Source: an uncultured Granulosicoccus sp.
GTDB lineage: Bacteria; Pseudomonadota; Gammaproteobacteria; Granulosicoccales; Granulosicoccaceae
Direction of reading: 5' to 3'
Length of the DNA stretch: 64,000 nt
NCBI GenBank assembly: GCA_947492525.1
Contig: CANLNQ010000008.1
Coordinates: forward strand, 1 to 64,000
The position numbers and the translations under genes are program-made. Positions within the stretch are counted from its first letter, which is position 1. Each line of letters opens with the position of its first letter. Below, in pieces: positions 1-8,073 of the stretch. The notes under the pieces are model-generated. The model did not search any database and was not told the origin of the DNA. It worked only from the letters and a program-made list of their open reading frames with translations.

Positions 1-79
1 CGTTGTGAGTGCCGTTGTGAGTGCCGTTGTGAGTGCCGTTGTGAGTGCCGTTGTGAGTGCCGTTGTGAGTGCCGTTGCC
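1..79. repeat. 12-bp tandem repeat, six full copies, running off the window edge
   Basis: Six perfect copies of cgttgtgagtgc occupy 1-72, followed by a partial copy (cgttgcc). The array is probably longer to the left. The period is a multiple of three, so two forward frames stay open through it: frame 2 would encode Val-Val-Ser-Ala units and frame 1 Arg-Cys-Glu-Cys units. Confidence 0.9.
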
Positions 80-112
80 AAAGCGGAAGTCAGCAGTTTG
101 AGAGAAACATGA
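2..112 (+). CDS. 3' end of an unidentified upstream gene with VVSA tetrapeptide repeats (partial)
   Basis: Forward frame 2 is open from the window edge to a TGA at 110-112. It reads six Val-Val-Ser-Ala units and then VAKAEVSSLRET. The stop overlaps the ATG of the serine acetyltransferase gene as ATGA, the usual form of translationally coupled neighbours; this is the main reason to believe the frame. The competing frame 1 (Arg-Cys-Glu-Cys units) is also open and runs into the cysE-like gene without a stop, so an N-terminal extension of that gene is the alternative. No domain can be named from this fragment. Moderate to low certainty. Confidence 0.4.
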   Translation, partial: VVSAVVSAVVSAVVSAVVSAVVSAVAKAEVSSLRET

Positions 113-849
113 ACAAGACAGCAGGAAACAGTGTGGTCGTTGAAGTCCAGCGATTGATGGAGAGCCGTCCGGACATTGCTGTTTTGCTCGGCCTGAATGC
201 AGATGCCACACGCAGCTTCGGAGATCTGGCCGCAGCTGTACTGGGCAGTGTGTGTCAGGGAAATGTGCAGCTCATGGAAACGGTTGGGCAGGTCTTTCGC
301 GATAACCCGTCCTTGAACGCCTTGTGCGAGCACGACATCGCCGAGACGGCTCGACGCAATTTCGAGCCTGGCGGCATGGCTGCAACGATCTTGTATGCAC
401 GCGGTGTCCAGGCTGTCATGGCGCATCGCGTCAGTCATCAGCTGTGGCTGGATGGCGATGCGGAACTGTCCCTGGCGCTGAAAGCTGTCTGTGGAAGAGC
501 CTTGGCTACCGATATTCACCCGGGAGCGCGAATCGGAGCCGGCTTCTGGCTGGATCACGCACTGGGCTTCGTAGCCGGTGAAACCGTGGTCATCGAAGAG
601 GATGTCTCCATCTGGCATGGCGTCACCCTGGGCAGCACGCTCAGCGACAGTGGTGACACGCGCCATCCCGCCATCGGGCGTGGTGCAGTGATTGGTGCTG
701 GCGCCATCGTGCTCGGCAATATTCGCATTGGTGCCGGTGCCAATGTGGCGGCGGGCTCCATCGTATTGAAGGATGTGCCTGACCATACGGCCGTCGTCGG
801 TACCAAGGCTCGCGAAGTCGGCGCCGCCAGAATCTCCTTCACCCACTAG
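109..849 (+). CDS. cysE: Serine O-acetyltransferase (CysE-like)
   Basis: Transfers acetyl from acetyl-CoA to L-serine, giving O-acetylserine for cysteine synthesis in the cytoplasm. The 246-residue product has a helical N-terminal part and a C-terminal left-handed beta-helix of hexapeptide repeats. The family signature is visible around residues 136-215: DIHPGARIGAGFWLDH, GETVVIEEDVSIWHGVTLG, RHPAIGRGAVIGAGA and the ending VPDHTAVVGTKAREVG. It is shorter than the 273-residue E. coli enzyme. The ATG at 109 is preceded by GAGAGA at 100-105 with short spacing. The next gene follows after 15 bases. The far-off cystine-type ABC transporter (29-31 kb) serves the same amino acid but is not linked. 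Confidence 0.88.
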   Translation: MNKTAGNSVVVEVQRLMESRPDIAVLLGLNADATRSFGDLAAAVLGSVCQGNVQLMETVGQVFRDNPSLNALCEHDIAETARRNFEPGGMAATILYARGVQAVMAHRVSHQLWLDGDAELSLALKAVCGRALATDIHPGARIGAGFWLDHALGFVAGETVVIEEDVSIWHGVTLGSTLSDSGDTRHPAIGRGAVIGAGAIVLGNIRIGAGANVAAGSIVLKDVPDHTAVVGTKAREVGAARISFTH

Positions 850-864
850 AGGCGCAAGTCTGTC

Positions 865-1755
865 ATGAACGCATCCTTCGGTATCGACCATCCCCTGATC
901 GCCGTACATGATATCGAGCAGCTGCGTGATCGCCTGATTGCTATGGGCTTCAACATGACGGCGATTGGAAAGCATCCCTGGGGTACCAGTACATCCCTGG
1001 CCATGTTCGAGGGGTGTCTGATCGAGATCATGGGGATCTATGATGCTTCGCTGATCGATGAAGTGCCTGCAGGTGATTTTCATTTCGGACGCCATGTTCA
1101 CGACTATCTGCAGCAGCGGGAAGGCGTCGCTCTGACAGCTCTGCACAGTAGCGATTCACAGGCAGATGCTCGTCAGGCGCAGCGTGTCGGTTTTCAGGTT
1201 GCCGGTCATCTGGAATTCGGTCGTGATGTGACTCTTCCCGATGGTCGTCAGGATAGAACGAAAACCACGCTTGCATTGATGCCGGATGCGAACTGCCCGC
1301 GCCTGTCCTTCTTTCTTTGTCAGCAGCACAGACCGGAGCTCGTGTATGTTCCAGAGTGGTTGGAACATCCCAATTCGGTTCATGGGATTGGTGGCATCAG
1401 CATCGTGGCCGAGTCGGACAGTCAGCGTGGCCTCGTCGAAAAATTCAGTGCCTTGTACGGTGCGGCAAAGCCGATCGAGGGAGGCTACCAGCTGCAGACA
1501 GCCAATGGTTGCATTCGGCTGCTGACCAGCCGGCAGATCGAGGCCGAGTTGGGCAGGCTTCCGCAGGCTGTTCGCTCCGATAATCAACCTTGCATTGTCG
1601 GTATGGATCTGTGCTACTCGGATGCCGGATTGCTCAGGCAGCATTTGCAATCCAGTGGTGTCGATTTCACCGAAAAAGAGGGGGTTTTCAGTCTCCTGCA
1701 GGCAGAGGATGCAGGCAACACTTTCCTGCGCTTCCAGCAATGTCAGCGCGGTTGA
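865..1755 (+). CDS. Glyoxalase-like domain (VOC superfamily) protein
   Basis: This 296-residue soluble protein opens with IDHPLIAVHDIEQLRDRLIAMGFNMT and has a central segment (about residues 160-200) beginning HPNSVHGIGGISIVAE. Both resemble the paired half-domains of the Glyoxalase_3-like branch of the vicinal-oxygen-chelate fold. Such proteins often bind a metal and act on small reactive molecules, but no substrate can be deduced here. It lies 15 bases downstream of the serine acetyltransferase gene on the same strand, so the two are probably cotranscribed. Family assignment is fairly sure, function unknown. Confidence 0.7.
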   Translation: MNASFGIDHPLIAVHDIEQLRDRLIAMGFNMTAIGKHPWGTSTSLAMFEGCLIEIMGIYDASLIDEVPAGDFHFGRHVHDYLQQREGVALTALHSSDSQADARQAQRVGFQVAGHLEFGRDVTLPDGRQDRTKTTLALMPDANCPRLSFFLCQQHRPELVYVPEWLEHPNSVHGIGGISIVAESDSQRGLVEKFSALYGAAKPIEGGYQLQTANGCIRLLTSRQIEAELGRLPQAVRSDNQPCIVGMDLCYSDAGLLRQHLQSSGVDFTEKEGVFSLLQAEDAGNTFLRFQQCQRG

Positions 1756-2004
1756 AAAGATCCGGTTCTTCCTCGGGTGAAGCCCGTCTGTCAGTCTTGA
1801 CGGCAGGTTCAAGGATGCTCATGCAGGCAATTGCTTAAGGTGGCTAACAAGAAACAGATTCGGCATCGTCGTCTTGTCGGTTTGCTGGAAGTGAGCCCGA
1901 ATGCGCGGATCGTTGAGCTGTCGGCCTACTCGTTGATGCTGATTCACTTACCTTATCTGCCGTGAGGGGCAGATGCATTCATGTTCGGAATCCAGCGTTT
2001 TCGA
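1756..2004. other. Intergenic, convergent gene ends
   Basis: This 249-base stretch lies between two convergent genes. It contains a small inverted repeat (CGGG-CCCG, 1774-1786) without a T tract. A 41-codon GTG-initiated open frame at 1840-1965 has no proper ribosome-binding site. I cannot support a feature in it. Confidence 0.5.
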
Positions 2005-3051
2005 CTAGTGCTGGCAGCGAATTCGGGAGTGGCCGGGCTGCAGGTCAAGTGGGGAGCCTGTCAGTAGCAGGTGTCGAGCCATGCGCAGTGTGCCGTCAAT
2101 GAACCCCGCGCTCAGTTCCTGCGCTGTTGGTGTTTCCGAATGAGTCTGTAGCCAGGCAGTCAGCATCAGGCGCCGCAGCATGATGAACGTCGGAATCAGC
2201 GCCTCATCATCCTCGTTCAGTTCGGTCACTTCTCTGTAGCCTGATACCCAGGCTTGCAGCAGATCGGGTATTTGAGGATCTTCTTCCACGAAGCTGATGG
2301 CCGCGGCAAAATCGTAGACATACCAGCCTATACCGCAATCGTCGAAGTCGATAACAGCCAGCTGTTTGTCACTGACGAGCAGGTTCGCCAGGCGCAGGTC
2401 CGCGTGGATAAGTCCGAAACGTTCTGGTTCCTCGCCGTAATGAGACAGTTGCTCCTTGATCAATGCAACCGTGTCCATCAAGACTTCCTTGTCCGTCGGT
2501 ATCAGACCGGAGCAGTGTTGCCAGTGACCCCAGTGCGGTGCTTCCCCGATGGTGGTGTCGAAGTTCCATATCTTGCGGGTAAAGGACGATGGTGGTGTCC
2601 AGTGACGGGCGTGCTCGTGAAGCCTCGCGGTAATCGCACCCAGCTGACGAAAGTCGCTGACCAGGGATTGATCCGTGGAGGGTTCGGTTCCGAGGGCGAA
2701 CTCGAATGCCACCATATGACGTGTTTCTTCACCATCGTCGAAAGAGGCGATCAGAGCACCGCTCGTCAGCGGAATCGGACGGGGGGTCGTGATCACCTGC
2801 TCCTTGCGCAAGGCCTGAATCCAGGACAATTCCGACTCGATTTCAGCCAGCGTGTGATAGTGCTGTCGATGTACCCGTATGACGCACAGCGGCTGACTCT
2901 GATCGTCACTGATCAGGAAGGTGGCATTCTCGGAGACGGTGAGCAGTGAAACGTCAGACGCGGGGGGCAGGTTCCACCGGGGCAATGTGTTGGCTACGAT
3001 CTGCCGAAGATGCTCGATGTAGCCTGTTTCGTAGAGCTCGGTCATTGACAA
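2005..3051 (-). CDS. Aminoglycoside phosphotransferase / homoserine kinase II-fold kinase
   Basis: A 348-residue small-molecule kinase of the APH fold. The catalytic loop appears as HADLRLANLL at about residues 217-226 (Brenner motif HxDxxxxN) and the metal-binding segment as VIDFDDCG about ten residues later. The C-terminal half is helical, as in homoserine kinase II, SrkA and hydroxylysine kinase relatives. The substrate (amino acid, amino alcohol or protein Ser/Thr) cannot be told from sequence. It is on the opposite strand to its left-hand neighbours and the next minus-strand gene lies 147 bases further right, so it probably has its own promoter in 3052-3197. Nothing suggests an antibiotic-resistance role. 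Confidence 0.75.
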   Translation of the reverse strand: MSMTELYETGYIEHLRQIVANTLPRWNLPPASDVSLLTVSENATFLISDDQSQPLCVIRVHRQHYHTLAEIESELSWIQALRKEQVITTPRPIPLTSGALIASFDDGEETRHMVAFEFALGTEPSTDQSLVSDFRQLGAITARLHEHARHWTPPSSFTRKIWNFDTTIGEAPHWGHWQHCSGLIPTDKEVLMDTVALIKEQLSHYGEEPERFGLIHADLRLANLLVSDKQLAVIDFDDCGIGWYVYDFAAAISFVEEDPQIPDLLQAWVSGYREVTELNEDDEALIPTFIMLRRLMLTAWLQTHSETPTAQELSAGFIDGTLRMARHLLLTGSPLDLQPGHSRIRCQH

Positions 3052-3197
3052 CTATCAGCCATGTTCCGGTGGGAAAATTCTGGAAGGCAGTAGCTTACCT
3101 GCGAACCGCTATATTATTTGTTCAGCGTGCGATAAAGACGGCAACAGAGTGGTGTTGTGCCGCTGCAGGCTGACGAAACCACCGCACAAACATGCAA

Positions 3198-4151
3198 TCA
3201 GAACAGCGTTCTGGCCACGAATGACCAGAACAGCAAGGTCAGAGGCGCCGCGAGTGTGGAGAGCAGCAGTGCGTTGGAGGCGATGGCCTCTCCCGTACCA
3301 AACCGTGCCGCCATCAGGTAGGGGTTGACACCGGTCGGCATGGCGGCGGCAACAATCACGATTTCTGCCTGAAATGGAGACAGGCCGATTGCCAAGGCCA
3401 GCACGGTTGCCACGGAAGGCATGAACAGCAGTTTCAACGCTGTCATCGTCGCGGCCTGGGGCACATTACGGGCAATGCCGAAGCGGCGCAGGCTCAGTCC
3501 CAGTGATATCAGCGCAAGTGTGCCGGCCACCGCGGCCAGCCGATCGACCAGTTCGCTGAGAAAGTCTGGTAGCTCGAGTGGCAGGAAACGCCAGATCACG
3601 CCTGCCAGAATGCCGAGTACCAGAGGGTTCGATAGCAGCGACTTCACGATTCTCAGAAGCGTGGTTGCCGGACTTGACTGATGTTCACGCAGCCCATCGA
3701 GCATCTCGGCCCGCTCGTTGAGTATCACCGAGCTTGTCAGCATGATCGGCATGTGAATCGCGAGTATCAACGACAGCGTTTCCGTACCGGCTTGCCCGAA
3801 CAAGGCGAATATCACGGGGAAGCCCAACAGCAGCAGATTGGAAAAGCTGGCCGACAGACCTGCGACCACTCCGGAGCGTGCATCACGGCCAAAGCCTCGC
3901 CGGATGACCAGCGTTGCCACCACCCAGGTACACAAGATCGAGGTGAAATAGGCCGACCAGAGGGTCAAGGGCTTGACATCGCCGAAATCCGCCTGCGACA
4001 GGGTACGAAAGAGCAGGGCGGGAATGGCCACTGCAACCACGAAATCCCCCAGGGCCTCACCAGCACCTTCGCGCAGAATGCCACGCAAAGCCAGCAGATA
4101 GCCTATGGCCACCAGTGCGAAAACCAGCGCGAGTGTATTCACGATCCCCAT
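3198..4151 (-). CDS. AEC (auxin efflux carrier) family permease
   Basis: A polytopic inner-membrane transporter of 317 residues, the usual AEC length. It opens MGIVNTLALVFALVAIGYLLA and has about ten hydrophobic segments in two five-helix halves, with typical phrases such as VVAVAIPALLFRTL and the C-terminal MPTGVNPYLMAARFG. Bacterial AEC proteins move dicarboxylates or similar small anions; the substrate here is unknown. The open frame extends 32 codons further upstream, but I place the start at the ATG ending at 4151: the hydrophobic N-terminus begins there and an AGGGA lies about 11 bases upstream. Divergent from the DUF4159 gene. Confidence 0.85.
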   Translation of the reverse strand: MGIVNTLALVFALVAIGYLLALRGILREGAGEALGDFVVAVAIPALLFRTLSQADFGDVKPLTLWSAYFTSILCTWVVATLVIRRGFGRDARSGVVAGLSASFSNLLLLGFPVIFALFGQAGTETLSLILAIHMPIMLTSSVILNERAEMLDGLREHQSSPATTLLRIVKSLLSNPLVLGILAGVIWRFLPLELPDFLSELVDRLAAVAGTLALISLGLSLRRFGIARNVPQAATMTALKLLFMPSVATVLALAIGLSPFQAEIVIVAAAMPTGVNPYLMAARFGTGEAIASNALLLSTLAAPLTLLFWSFVARTLF

Positions 4152-4433
4152 CGAGCAGATAGTTCCCTTGGTTGCGATGACTGGCTTGAGCGGCGCCAAC
4201 TGCCTGCGAGTCTTGTCGGCAGCGAACCACAGCGCCCTGGTAGTCACGGATATGTCGCGTGTCAGTATCGAGGCCGCTCAAGCAGTGATGGTACAAGGTG
4301 CGAGCAGCAATGATTTGTGCCGTACAGGACTTTCGCAAATTCAGACACTTGTCCCGATGTGCCACCCGTATCGTTGCACTCCCGAGCAGAATGCATGATG
4401 ATCGATGCAGGCAGAAATGGTCATGGTGCCTTC
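4152..4433. promoter_or_regulatory. Divergent intergenic region
   Basis: This 282-base region separates the AEC permease (leftward) from the DUF4159 gene (rightward), so it must carry promoters for both. I found no convincing -35/-10 pair or operator. Two further in-frame starts for the right-hand gene fall inside it (4317 and 4395). Confidence 0.4.
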
Positions 4434-5156
4434 ATGCGTGTTTCCAGAGCTGTGGTAGTACTGCTTGCGATGATCGGGATCGGTGTGCTTTCCGTACCCG
4501 CTCGAGCGAACGAGTTCGTCTTCGCCAGATTGGTGTACGGCGGTGGTTATGATGGTTGGCCGCGCTGGCAGGCAGACTGGCCGGAGGCCGAAACCCACTT
4601 TTCCTCTGGTCTGGAAAGGCTGACGTCCATCGAGGTGTCCAACGAAGATGTGCTGGTACGCATGGCAGGCACCGATGTCTTCGATTACCCGTGGATCTAT
4701 GTGGTAGAGGTCGGTTTCCTGAGTTTCTCTGCGGATGAAATCAGTCAACTGCGTGAGTATCTGTTGCGTGGCGGATTCCTGATGGTTGATGACTTCCATG
4801 GACAGGCCGAGTGGCAACAGTTCGAATACATCATGGCCCAGGTCTTTCCCGAACGGGAGCTTGAAGAACTGGACAGCGATAGCGAGATCTTCCACGTCAT
4901 GTATGACCTTGCCGAGCGGGAACAGATTCCGGGTATCCGAGCCTGGTTGAACAATCAGACTTGGGAGAAGGGCGGCCGTTACCCACATTGGCGGGGCATT
5001 GTGGATGATCAGGGGCGCGTCATGGTCGCGGTGAACTTCAACCAGGATCTCGGCGATGCCTGGGAACATGCCGACGATGCCCGGTATCCGGCGCGCTTGA
5101 CCACGCAGGCGTACCGGCTGGGCATCAACTACGTGGTGTATGCGATGACCCACTGA
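4434..5156 (+). CDS. DUF4159 domain exported protein
   Basis: The 240-residue product starts with a Sec signal peptide (MRVSRAVVVLLAMIGIGVLS followed by VPARA, cleavage near residue 25). The remainder resembles the DUF4159 family, with FVFARLVYGGGYDGWPRW at the N-terminus of the mature part and LREYLLRGGFLMVDDFHG in the middle; the fold is glutamine-amidotransferase-like. In many genomes DUF4159 domains sit in large membrane proteins next to MoxR ATPases and VWA proteins; here it stands alone and periplasmic. The start at 4434 is chosen because it begins the signal peptide; upstream starts at 4395 and 4317 would bury it. Its 3' end overlaps the opposite-strand FG-GAP gene by 32 bases. Confidence 0.75.
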   Translation: MRVSRAVVVLLAMIGIGVLSVPARANEFVFARLVYGGGYDGWPRWQADWPEAETHFSSGLERLTSIEVSNEDVLVRMAGTDVFDYPWIYVVEVGFLSFSADEISQLREYLLRGGFLMVDDFHGQAEWQQFEYIMAQVFPERELEELDSDSEIFHVMYDLAEREQIPGIRAWLNNQTWEKGGRYPHWRGIVDDQGRVMVAVNFNQDLGDAWEHADDARYPARLTTQAYRLGINYVVYAMTH

Positions 5157-7833
5157 CCGAAACATGCATTGCCGATGTGTTCATGTCGGCAGGTGTGCGT
5201 TGTCCATGGGTTGTCAGCGTTACCTCATCGCTTTGCGCCACGGCATTGCCCGCGGCATCCAGACCAATGAGTTGGTATCGATACGCGGTGTTGCCCGCCA
5301 GATCAGCCGTGAAATAGCTGCGACCATTCGCTGTGTAGACCAGTACGCCATCCTGTCTGAGTTCGTAGCTGGATGGCGTGTTGCCATTGACGTTATCGCC
5401 ACGCCAGAACAATTCCACGGCGGTAGATGAGTAGACCTGTCCGGTCAATGGCAGCGAGTTGGCAGCCGTGGGTTGCGATGTCTCGTCATCGCTACCGCCT
5501 GAGTGAAACGCCGCTGTCGTGACCGATGAGGCGCTTGATCTCAGGCCATCTCGATTGATGGCAATCACTTCATAGACATGATTCAGCTCGGACTCGCGGG
5601 AGTTATCCAGATAGCTGATGCCGGTCGATCTGCCGATTTGAACTCCATCTCTATGGATCTCGTGTGATGTGATACCGCTCCCCGCCGACGCTCTGTCCCA
5701 GAACAGCTCTGCTGTACTGGCGGAATAGACCTGTGCCGTGAGGTTTGCTGGCGCTGCAGGCAGTGGGTCGGAAACCGGTCGGGATGGACTCGACGGATCG
5801 CCCGGTGCTGCCTGACTCAGCCGTGTCAGGTTGCTGCGATGCAAGGTGCCTGAAGAGAGCACGTCGCCCATGTCTGCGTCGGGTACATCCCCCAGGTAGT
5901 CGATGGTGATGAAGTACTCGCCCATTTCGGTCACCATGTAGCTGTTCCCCTCCACCCGATCGATGATCTGTCCATCGTGCCAGATCAGAACGAACCGTTT
6001 GGTTGTGTTCCAGAACAATTCCCCCAGACTCGGGCCGTAGATCCTGCTGGTCAGGTTATAGGCCTCGGCGTCAATCCTGTCGCCTGTTGCCGTGAACTCG
6101 ACATCGGTCAATCGTTCTCTTTCGGCTACCAGTTCCGGATCCTGCAGTGTCATTGAACGTATTGCCTCACCCAGCACATTGCCGGCGGCATCCAGAGACT
6201 GGATGCGTATCTGCTCAGCCTCTGCCGTGGCGACCCTGGGGATTCTCAATGAGGTGCTATCCGTGCTCAGCCTGGCTTCTTCGGTGTCATTGCGCAGAAT
6301 GCGGTAGGTGGATATCTCGTCCATGACCGGCGGCGCACGCCAGTGGATATCCAGTGAGTCCGGCCCGTTGAAGATGAACACCGATTGCGGGTCAGCATCA
6401 CGACGTTGCACGGCAGAGCCGGGAATGAAGGTGTCGATGTAGGCCAGCTCATCGATTCCATCGCCATTGACGTCACCCGGTCCGGGGTTGCCGTAAAAGG
6501 CGTTGGATTCCACCCAGTGAATGCCGTTGCTGCCATCGATACTGGCTTCGATGAGAACGGCAGGTCGTTCACCCGGTGTGCCGAACAGAATGCTCGCTCC
6601 CAGTTCGTAACTCCCGATGGCATTGGCCAGCAGCAAGTCGCTGGCCCCGTCACCATTGATGTCACCCGTGGACAGGGGTTGTACCACACCCGGGTTTCCA
6701 GCCTTGGGCCTGGCATACTTCTGCACGATCTGACTGACTCGACCCTCGGGCAGCGTGTCGATCTCATCCGCTGGCAGCAGCCCGTCCGGTCCTCCATAGA
6801 CAATCAGCGATCCCGTTCCGTCGAGAAGACTGTCGTGGTCCACACCGGACACTCTCATCAGGACATCGTCATAGCCATCGGCATCGAAATCGAGAATGCG
6901 CTGGCATCCGCCATAGCTGCAGGTATCGAATATGCGGTAGCCATTGTTGCGGTAATCATCGTCGAGGGCCAACTGCGCCTTGCCATGAACCAGCCATTGT
7001 TCGCCATCCTCGTGGATGGCAAGGTCATCGAAGCCATCGGCATTCACGTCACCCACCGAGTGAAACCTGGGCAGGGTGCCGAACTCGCCTCGTGGCAACT
7101 CTGCCAGCGGGGTGTCGCCTGCGATCACATCGGCATCGAGAGATGGGCGCAGAGCGCCTGGCTGGCTGGCGAGAATCAGGTGCTTGTCGTTCAGCTCAGT
7201 TGCATCATCGGCATAGCTGTAGACTGACAGGTCCATCAGGCCATCGCCATTGACATCGCCTATCGGGTTTACCTCGAGATCATCGGCGACCAGCATGACC
7301 TGGCCTGGCAAGGGGTTGGTCGCATCGATGAGTGTGCCATTGCTGACGGCACCATCAAAGATGATTTCACCGTTGTAGGCATATTCGGTACTGATGTCAT
7401 CCATGCCATCACCGTTGAGATCGCCGACGTTTCTCAGCCTGGCGGAGCTGTCGGGACACTGAACCTGCCCGAATTCGTCCAGCACGGCGCCGAAGTTGCG
7501 TACACGCGTGTATGCATCCAGTGCATCCGAGCTGATGGCCACAGACCGACTCTGACGACTGGGCAGGTAGATCAGGGTCTGACAGAGCTGACCCGGTTCC
7601 ATGGTCCTGAGATAGGCTTCTGCAATGCCGTCACCATCGGCGTCTGCCAGAAAGCCTCCTCGGTAGAAGCCGGTTACATCGATGGATTCCCCATCGATGC
7701 TGATGTCCGACTGGAATGTATCGGTACCGGATAGTGTGGTGCCAACAATGGCCGGCAGACTCTGTTGTGCCTGAACAGCGCCGGACATCGCGGCAAGCAG
7801 TACTAGAGTGCCAGTCTTGCGGACTGTCGACAT
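5125..7833 (-). CDS. Exported FG-GAP/VCBS repeat protein with C-terminal fibronectin III-like modules
   Basis: A 902-residue protein with a signal peptide (MSTVRKTGTLVLLAAMSGAV then QA). Seven calcium-loop motifs of the FG-GAP type are visible at roughly residues 65, 140, 195, 263, 318, 393 and 456 (DADGDGIAEAYL, LNGDGMDDIS, VNGDGLMDLS, VNADGFDDLA, DADGYDDVLM, INGDGASDLL, VNGDGIDELA), suggesting an integrin-like beta-propeller. The C-terminal third carries three modules each opened by a near-identical strand: IYGPSLGELFW (about 598), VYSASTAELFW (702), VYSSTAVELFW (800). They look like divergent fibronectin type III domains. Likely a secreted or surface adhesion or binding protein. The frame is open to 7947; I start at the signal peptide. 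Confidence 0.75.
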   Translation of the reverse strand: MSTVRKTGTLVLLAAMSGAVQAQQSLPAIVGTTLSGTDTFQSDISIDGESIDVTGFYRGGFLADADGDGIAEAYLRTMEPGQLCQTLIYLPSRQSRSVAISSDALDAYTRVRNFGAVLDEFGQVQCPDSSARLRNVGDLNGDGMDDISTEYAYNGEIIFDGAVSNGTLIDATNPLPGQVMLVADDLEVNPIGDVNGDGLMDLSVYSYADDATELNDKHLILASQPGALRPSLDADVIAGDTPLAELPRGEFGTLPRFHSVGDVNADGFDDLAIHEDGEQWLVHGKAQLALDDDYRNNGYRIFDTCSYGGCQRILDFDADGYDDVLMRVSGVDHDSLLDGTGSLIVYGGPDGLLPADEIDTLPEGRVSQIVQKYARPKAGNPGVVQPLSTGDINGDGASDLLLANAIGSYELGASILFGTPGERPAVLIEASIDGSNGIHWVESNAFYGNPGPGDVNGDGIDELAYIDTFIPGSAVQRRDADPQSVFIFNGPDSLDIHWRAPPVMDEISTYRILRNDTEEARLSTDSTSLRIPRVATAEAEQIRIQSLDAAGNVLGEAIRSMTLQDPELVAERERLTDVEFTATGDRIDAEAYNLTSRIYGPSLGELFWNTTKRFVLIWHDGQIIDRVEGNSYMVTEMGEYFITIDYLGDVPDADMGDVLSSGTLHRSNLTRLSQAAPGDPSSPSRPVSDPLPAAPANLTAQVYSASTAELFWDRASAGSGITSHEIHRDGVQIGRSTGISYLDNSRESELNHVYEVIAINRDGLRSSASSVTTAAFHSGGSDDETSQPTAANSLPLTGQVYSSTAVELFWRGDNVNGNTPSSYELRQDGVLVYTANGRSYFTADLAGNTAYRYQLIGLDAAGNAVAQSDEVTLTTHGQRTPADMNTSAMHVSVSGSSHTPRS

Positions 7834-7989
7834 TCGGTGCCTGCTTTGGAGCATGTGTTGTGCCTGTCTTGTATCACGCCGATTCCTGCCAATGATACGA
7901 TTCGACGACAAGGATTGCCAATGCGTGCTCAAGGGTATTACTACCATGTCCGCGCCTGATCGCGGCAGTGATCGCCAAGCCAGGCCTGA

Positions 7990-8005
7990 AGGGTGCGCTC
8001 ACCCT
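7990..8005. terminator. Weak inverted repeat downstream of the SLC13 permease gene
   Basis: AGGGTG-CGCT-CACCCT forms a 6-bp stem with a 4-base loop, 68 bases past the end of the leftward permease gene. There is no T tract in either direction, so termination is only a possibility. Nothing else recognisable lies in 7834-8073. Confidence 0.25.
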
Positions 8006-8073
8006 GTCAGCGGTGAATCGATTCTGTCATCTCGATGTGGTCGAAGGCGTGCACACAAGTGTCACGACAACTT

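Noticed and set aside
1840-1965. 41-codon ORF (MANKKQIRHRRLVGLLEVSP...)
   Set aside because: Starts at GTG with AGG directly abutting, no useful spacing, no homology that I recognise, and it lies in a convergent gap.
5125-7833. FG-GAP protein as an RTX or VCBS toxin
   Set aside because: It has no nonapeptide GGxGxDxUx array and no type I secretion C-terminus or transporter genes; it has a Sec signal peptide instead.
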